Source: an uncultured Acinetobacter sp. (lineage in GTDB: Bacteria; Pseudomonadota; Gammaproteobacteria; Pseudomonadales; Moraxellaceae). From it: 7,483 nucleotides of DNA. Under the pieces are notes generated by a model, which ran no database searches, had not been told where the DNA came from, and saw only the letters and a list, made by a program, of their open reading frames with translations. The translations under genes were made by a program, and so were the position numbers. Positions 4,173 to 7,483 of this stretch are shown one piece after another; position 1 is the stretch's first letter; each line of letters starts with the position of its first letter. The stretch covers positions 1 to 7,483 of the forward strand of contig CAAFWA010000315.1 in the NCBI GenBank assembly GCA_900766635.1, given 5' to 3'.

Positions 4173-6773
4173 TTATTCAGACTCTGTAATCACCTGTTCA
4201 ATGGCTTCTTCGACTGCATTTTTCGCCTGTTTCTCTTGTTTATCTTTGGCTTTTTTCTTCTTTTTTTTCTTTTTCTTCGGTTCTTCCTCAAACTCAGCAC
4301 CATCTTCTAAAGCTTGCCAATATTCGAGTTGATCCATCACAGCAGCAAAAATAGAACCTTTGCTATAGCGGCCTTTTTTATTGAGCTGACCCACAGGACG
4401 TGCCATTAAAATTTCTAAGGCTTGTGCAATGTTATCAATGGCATGAATATGAAATTGACCAAGATTCACCGCTTCAATGACATCTTTACGTAGCATTAAA
4501 TGCTGCATATTTTGACGGGGAATAATCACGCCTTGCTTGCCAGTTAAACCTTGTAATTTACACGCATCAAAGAAGCCCTCGATTTTAGCATTCACGCCAC
4601 CAATCGGTTGCACTTGACCTAGTTGGTTCATAGAGCCTGTAATTGCCCAAGATTGATCAATTGGAATTTGGCTAATCGCAGAGATTAGGGCAGAGAGTTC
4701 AGCCACAGTTGCGCTATCGCCATCAACTTGACCATAGCTTTGTTCAAAGGCAAGTGCAGCAGAGAAATGCAGCATTTGTTCGCGACCAAAATGCGCCTTT
4801 AAGAAAGACGACATCAGCAATACACCTTTGGCATGTAAGGAGCCGCCCAATTCGACACTGCGTTCAATATCTAAAATATCGCCGCCACCTTGATACACAG
4901 ACGCAGTTAAACGTGATGGCAAACCAAATTCCACATCAGCATAATGAATCACCGATAAGGCATTAATTTGTCCTAAACGATGACCTTTGGTTTCAATGAG
5001 TTGCGTACCACGGGTTAAATCTTCCCAATATAATTCACGTAAATAGCCTAAGCGATACTGACGATGTTGTAAGGCTAAATTAATATGCTGCTCGGTAACC
5101 ATCTTGTCATTGGCTTGTTCGGCATGATGATGGGCCTCACGAATTAAATCGCCTAAAGTTGAAGCATGTAATGACAACGAACTCTGATCTTCAGCTTGGC
5201 GACTCGAATCGGTGAGTAAAGCAGCAAGGGCAGAGCGGTCAAATGGCAAAAGTTTGTCGCTTTGTACATAATCGGCAATCAGTTGCATATAGGCTTGTTC
5301 ATTGCTTTCGTTACGCTGCAAGGTATCGGTAAAGTCAGCGCGAATCTTAAAAATGCTACCAAGTTCCGGTTCAACTTCTAAAATTTGATAATAAACTTCA
5401 GGCTCGGCTAACAGCACCACTTTAATATTCAATGGAATCGCAGCAGGCTCAATCGAGATGCTTCCTGTTAAAGTCAGCATATGTTCAAGCGATGAAAGTT
5501 TGAGTTGACCTGATTTCAGCGCACGTTTTAGGCCTTGCCACGCATAAGGTTGTTCAAGCAATTGTTCGGCTTCAAGCATTAAAAAACCGCCATTGGCACG
5601 ATGCAGCGCCCCTGGGCGAATTAAGGTAAAGTCTGTGGTAATACTGCCGTGACGGGTGAGCTGCTCAACATGGCCTAATAAATTATAGTGAGTTGGAAAA
5701 TCTTCAAATACCACAGGCGCACCACTATTGGCTTTATGGCTAATCACTACATTGGCATGATAACGTGCGGGCACACGACTAAAATGACTTGGGCGAAAAT
5801 CATCTTCTTCTTGATCTAAAATCAGCTCAACATGCTCGATAATGTCATTGCCATAATCGTTTAAATACTCTTTTAAACCTTTCACCTCTTTAAACTTATT
5901 GGCAAGTGCCGTCATACGTGGCATCACCACTTGCTTGGCAATATCACGATTGAGAATTTGCACTTGGTCACGGGCGTCATCTTCTAAATTGCCCAAATGT
6001 AAGCCTAAGCGATCAAGCTTTTTATCCATGTAACGCACATTGGCAGCGATTTCTTGCTGTTTATCACTGCTTAGCTGTGCTAAATCGTGTTGAGTAAGTT
6101 CAATAAGTTTTTGTTCGTGGTATTTGGCAGGTACAAAGCAATGCTCTTCATCACGTGATACCAACTTTAGATCGAGTTCAGCACCCTCTTTGGTGAGTTC
6201 AATTAAGGCTTGTTGTTGCTCTAGGCCAGTTTGCTGACGAATCCCATCAATACGTTGCTGATAGCTTTCTGCGCTAAAACGACGTTGCAATTGTTTTAAA
6301 ATGGTTTGCCATGTTTGATGCAGTTGTGTTTGAAACTTTACGCCTTGACCCGCAGGCAGCTCAAGAGCAATTGGCTGACGGGCTTGTCGAAAATTATTGA
6401 CATACACCCAATCACTTGGCGTTGGCATCTCTTTGGCATGTTGTTCGAGTAAACGCTTGACCATGGTGCGTTTACCAAGGCCTGCCGTTCCGACAGCAAA
6501 AATATTGTAGCCTGAATAAGGCAATGAAATCCCTGCTTCAACGGAAGCACGAGCACGATCTTGGCCTAAAAAATTATTCAGTGGTTTAATGCGTTTGGTT
6601 GACGCAGGAATTTTAGCGTAATTGGGAATATGCGTTAGCTCGCTTGAGCGTAAACGTGTATTGCTTAGGGTGTTTTGAATATCTTGTTGATCGAAAGCAG
6701 AGACGAATCCTGTAGATGAGGGTTGTAATTGTGGTTGGCTTGTGGCGTTATTTTGCTCAAGTTTTTCGGTCAC
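4173..6773 (-). CDS. LonB-type ATP-dependent protease (AAA_32 + Lon_C), lysine-rich tail
   Basis: An 866-residue cytoplasmic AAA+ serine protease. Walker A is GTAGLGKRT (95-103, Lys101). A long charged, probably coiled-coil insertion covers about 145-330. The Walker B position reads GGFLMLEAEQLL (395-406), with Glu401 where Asp is usual. IFKIRADF (474-481) offers a candidate arginine finger. The Lon proteolytic domain covers about 590-790: catalytic Ser687 in VDGDSA and Lys730 in GGVNAK, 43 residues apart exactly as in E. coli Lon. The VDGDSA form is typical of LonB/YcbZ-like enzymes rather than LonA, and the LonA N-terminal substrate domain is absent. The C-terminus is odd: acidic EDGAEFEEEP, nine lysines (833-841), then a charged helix. 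The start is GTG with only a weak GGA site upstream; no better start is apparent. Substrates are unknown. It is divergent from ampG. Confidence 0.92.
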   Translation of the reverse strand: MTEKLEQNNATSQPQLQPSSTGFVSAFDQQDIQNTLSNTRLRSSELTHIPNYAKIPASTKRIKPLNNFLGQDRARASVEAGISLPYSGYNIFAVGTAGLGKRTMVKRLLEQHAKEMPTPSDWVYVNNFRQARQPIALELPAGQGVKFQTQLHQTWQTILKQLQRRFSAESYQQRIDGIRQQTGLEQQQALIELTKEGAELDLKLVSRDEEHCFVPAKYHEQKLIELTQHDLAQLSSDKQQEIAANVRYMDKKLDRLGLHLGNLEDDARDQVQILNRDIAKQVVMPRMTALANKFKEVKGLKEYLNDYGNDIIEHVELILDQEEDDFRPSHFSRVPARYHANVVISHKANSGAPVVFEDFPTHYNLLGHVEQLTRHGSITTDFTLIRPGALHRANGGFLMLEAEQLLEQPYAWQGLKRALKSGQLKLSSLEHMLTLTGSISIEPAAIPLNIKVVLLAEPEVYYQILEVEPELGSIFKIRADFTDTLQRNESNEQAYMQLIADYVQSDKLLPFDRSALAALLTDSSRQAEDQSSLSLHASTLGDLIREAHHHAEQANDKMVTEQHINLALQHRQYRLGYLRELYWEDLTRGTQLIETKGHRLGQINALSVIHYADVEFGLPSRLTASVYQGGGDILDIERSVELGGSLHAKGVLLMSSFLKAHFGREQMLHFSAALAFEQSYGQVDGDSATVAELSALISAISQIPIDQSWAITGSMNQLGQVQPIGGVNAKIEGFFDACKLQGLTGKQGVIIPRQNMQHLMLRKDVIEAVNLGQFHIHAIDNIAQALEILMARPVGQLNKKGRYSKGSIFAAVMDQLEYWQALEDGAEFEEEPKKKKKKKKKAKDKQEKQAKNAVEEAIEQVITESE
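4251..4280 (-). other. A-rich slippery tract encoding nine lysines in the protease tail
   Basis: On the coding strand the lysine codons run aag aaa aag aaa aaa aag aag aaa aaa and contain eight consecutive A. The zero-frame phase includes A AAA AAG, the dnaX-type -1 slip heptamer. A purine-rich GAGGAA lies upstream. Whether slippage occurs is not shown by the sequence. Confidence 0.5.
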
Positions 6774-6817
6774 TGTATAGAATCCAAAACAAAAATAAAA
6801 GTGGCAGGAAGCTTTAA

Positions 6818-6845
6818 GGTATATGGGTTAGCCCTATAAATTCAA
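6818..6845 (-). promoter_or_regulatory. Possible promoter of the Lon-like protease gene
   Basis: On the minus strand TTGAAT (6845-6840, 4 of 6) and TATACC (6823-6818, 4 of 6) are 16 bp apart. Transcription would start near 6811, giving a leader of about 38 nt before the GTG. No heat-shock (sigma-32) consensus was recognised. Confidence 0.35.
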
Positions 6846-6865
6846 GCAAAACCGCTCAGGATTGA
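6844..6865. repeat. Motif shared with the argD-grxD intergenic region
   Basis: AAGCAAAACCG plus GGATTGA occurs here and, with one extra A and three mismatches, at 3665-3687. In both divergent regions it sits about 71-76 bp from the minus-strand gene and 92-97 bp from the plus-strand gene. No known binding consensus was recognised. Confidence 0.4.
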
Positions 6866-6896
6866 TGAAAATATTAGCCGCTATGACTAAATACAG

Positions 6897-6925
6897 TTGA
6901 AAGCCTTGGCATTAAGCGGTTGAAT
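6897..6925 (+). promoter_or_regulatory. Possible ampG promoter
   Basis: TTGAAA (6897-6902, 5 of 6) and TTGAAT (6920-6925, 4 of 6) are 17 bp apart. The -10 lacks the important second-position A, so confidence is low. Its 3' edge overlaps the palindrome at 6922-6935. Confidence 0.25.
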
Positions 6926-6935
6926 AGCGCTATTC
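6922..6935. repeat. Perfect 14-bp palindrome upstream of ampG
   Basis: GAATAGCGCTATTC is identical to its own reverse complement. It is centred about 29 bp before the ampG start codon and overlaps the proposed -10/start region, where a repressor operator would act. I recognise no specific regulator for this sequence. Confidence 0.55.
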
Positions 6936-6957
6936 GTTTTGCAGAAAATAATAAGCA

Positions 6958-7483
6958 ATGACCACACAATCGACTGGATGGAAATCAGCATTTGCCGCAT
7001 TTTTGGATCGACGTGCGCTGATCATGTTGTTTTTGGGTTTTTCCGCAGGGATTCCAATCCTGCTGATTTTTTCAAGTTTATCCCTATGGCTAGGTGAAGC
7101 TGGCATTAGTAAAAGCGCAGTCACCTTTTTTAGTTGGGCAGCTTTAGGATATTCCTTTAAGTTTGTGTGGGCACCTTTAATTGATGAATTGCCATTGCCC
7201 TATTTAACCCAAAAATTAGGACGGCGCCGTGCATGGTTGTTAATCGCACAGCTCTTAATTATTTGTGCCATTGCCATCATGGCATTTGCTGACCCTGCAT
7301 TAGGTCAACAGCAAGTTTATCAAATGGCGATGGGTGCAGTGCTACTTGGTTTTTCAGCTGCAACACAAGATATTGTGATTGATGCTTATCGCATTGAATT
7401 GGCTGAAACACAAATGCAAACGGTTTTGGCCTCCACTTATAATGCAGGTTACCGTATTGGTATGATTGTGGCAGGGGCAGGGG
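6958..7483 (+). CDS. ampG: AmpG family muropeptide MFS transporter, N-terminal part (runs off window)
   Basis: The first 175 codons of an inner-membrane permease of the major facilitator superfamily. AmpG brings GlcNAc-anhydroMurNAc peptides released by wall turnover into the cytoplasm for recycling; in some bacteria these also signal AmpC beta-lactamase induction. Seen: a short cytoplasmic N-terminus, then hydrophobic segments near residues 21-46, 55-72, 92-109 and 122-136. Family blocks include LGFSAGIP (26-33), the FKFVWAPLIDE stretch (67-77), GRRRAWLL between helices 2 and 3, and SAATQDIVIDAYR, which match E. coli AmpG from memory. The start is ATG at 6958; a TAA two codons upstream (6952-6954) in the same frame excludes any extension. 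The ribosome site is poor. The gene is divergent from the protease gene. Whether it is linked to beta-lactamase control here cannot be seen. Confidence 0.93.
   Translation, partial: MTTQSTGWKSAFAAFLDRRALIMLFLGFSAGIPILLIFSSLSLWLGEAGISKSAVTFFSWAALGYSFKFVWAPLIDELPLPYLTQKLGRRRAWLLIAQLLIICAIAIMAFADPALGQQQVYQMAMGAVLLGFSAATQDIVIDAYRIELAETQMQTVLASTYNAGYRIGMIVAGAG

Noticed and set aside
4138..4332. Plus-strand open frame rich in Phe and Ser across the protease tail
   Set aside because: The Phe run is just the complement of the lysine codons, and the frame spans a terminator.
6930..7124. Minus-strand 64-codon open frame overlapping the start of ampG
   Set aside because: It is antisense to a clear ampG reading frame, has no recognisable family and no ribosome site; it is a shadow frame.

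Overview
The window is AT-rich Gammaproteobacterial chromosome. Gene content and order point to Acinetobacter or a close Moraxellaceae relative: a surE-nlpD pair with neither pcm nor rpoS, a dispersed argD, a CGFS glutaredoxin, a long LonB-type protease and ampG. The genus is an inference from protein and codon character, not a database match. There is no tRNA, rRNA, CRISPR array, insertion sequence, phage gene or transferred island. I read it as core housekeeping DNA, and its most interesting content lies in the intergenic signals and in one protein tail.

Layout, left to right. The 3' end of surE (1-360, +) is followed after 110 bp by an NlpD-like LysM/LytM lipoprotein gene (471-1286, +). 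A LysR-type regulator gene (1387-2316, +) has its own perfect -10 box, and its mRNA would begin with a long stem-loop. argD (2377-3588, -) converges on the regulator, and the two share a bidirectional terminator. argD is divergent from grxD (3785-4126, +) across a 196-bp region with two inverted repeats. grxD converges on a gene for an 866-aa Lon-like ATP-dependent protease (4173-6773, -), again with a shared bidirectional terminator. The protease gene is divergent from ampG (6958 to the window edge, +) across 184 bp that contain a perfect 14-bp palindrome.

Function. Two genes concern the cell wall: the NlpD-like protein, probably a non-catalytic activator of septal amidases, and AmpG, which imports anhydro-muropeptides for recycling. 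They are about 5.7 kb apart and not in one operon. SurE is a nucleotidase linked to stationary-phase survival. ArgD acts in arginine biosynthesis. The glutaredoxin serves iron-sulfur cluster trafficking. The Lon-like protein is a proteolytic machine whose substrates cannot be read from sequence. Apart from the surE-nlpD pair, each gene looks like its own transcription unit, with convergent pairs closed by symmetric terminators.

Points worth checking: a nine-lysine tract in the protease tail encoded by an A-rich slippery sequence; a 13-bp hairpin at the predicted 5' end of the regulator mRNA; inverted repeats in both divergent regions; a 23/22-nt motif shared by those two regions at matching positions; and loss of all but one metal ligand in the LytM domain. 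I found no clear novel multi-gene system.
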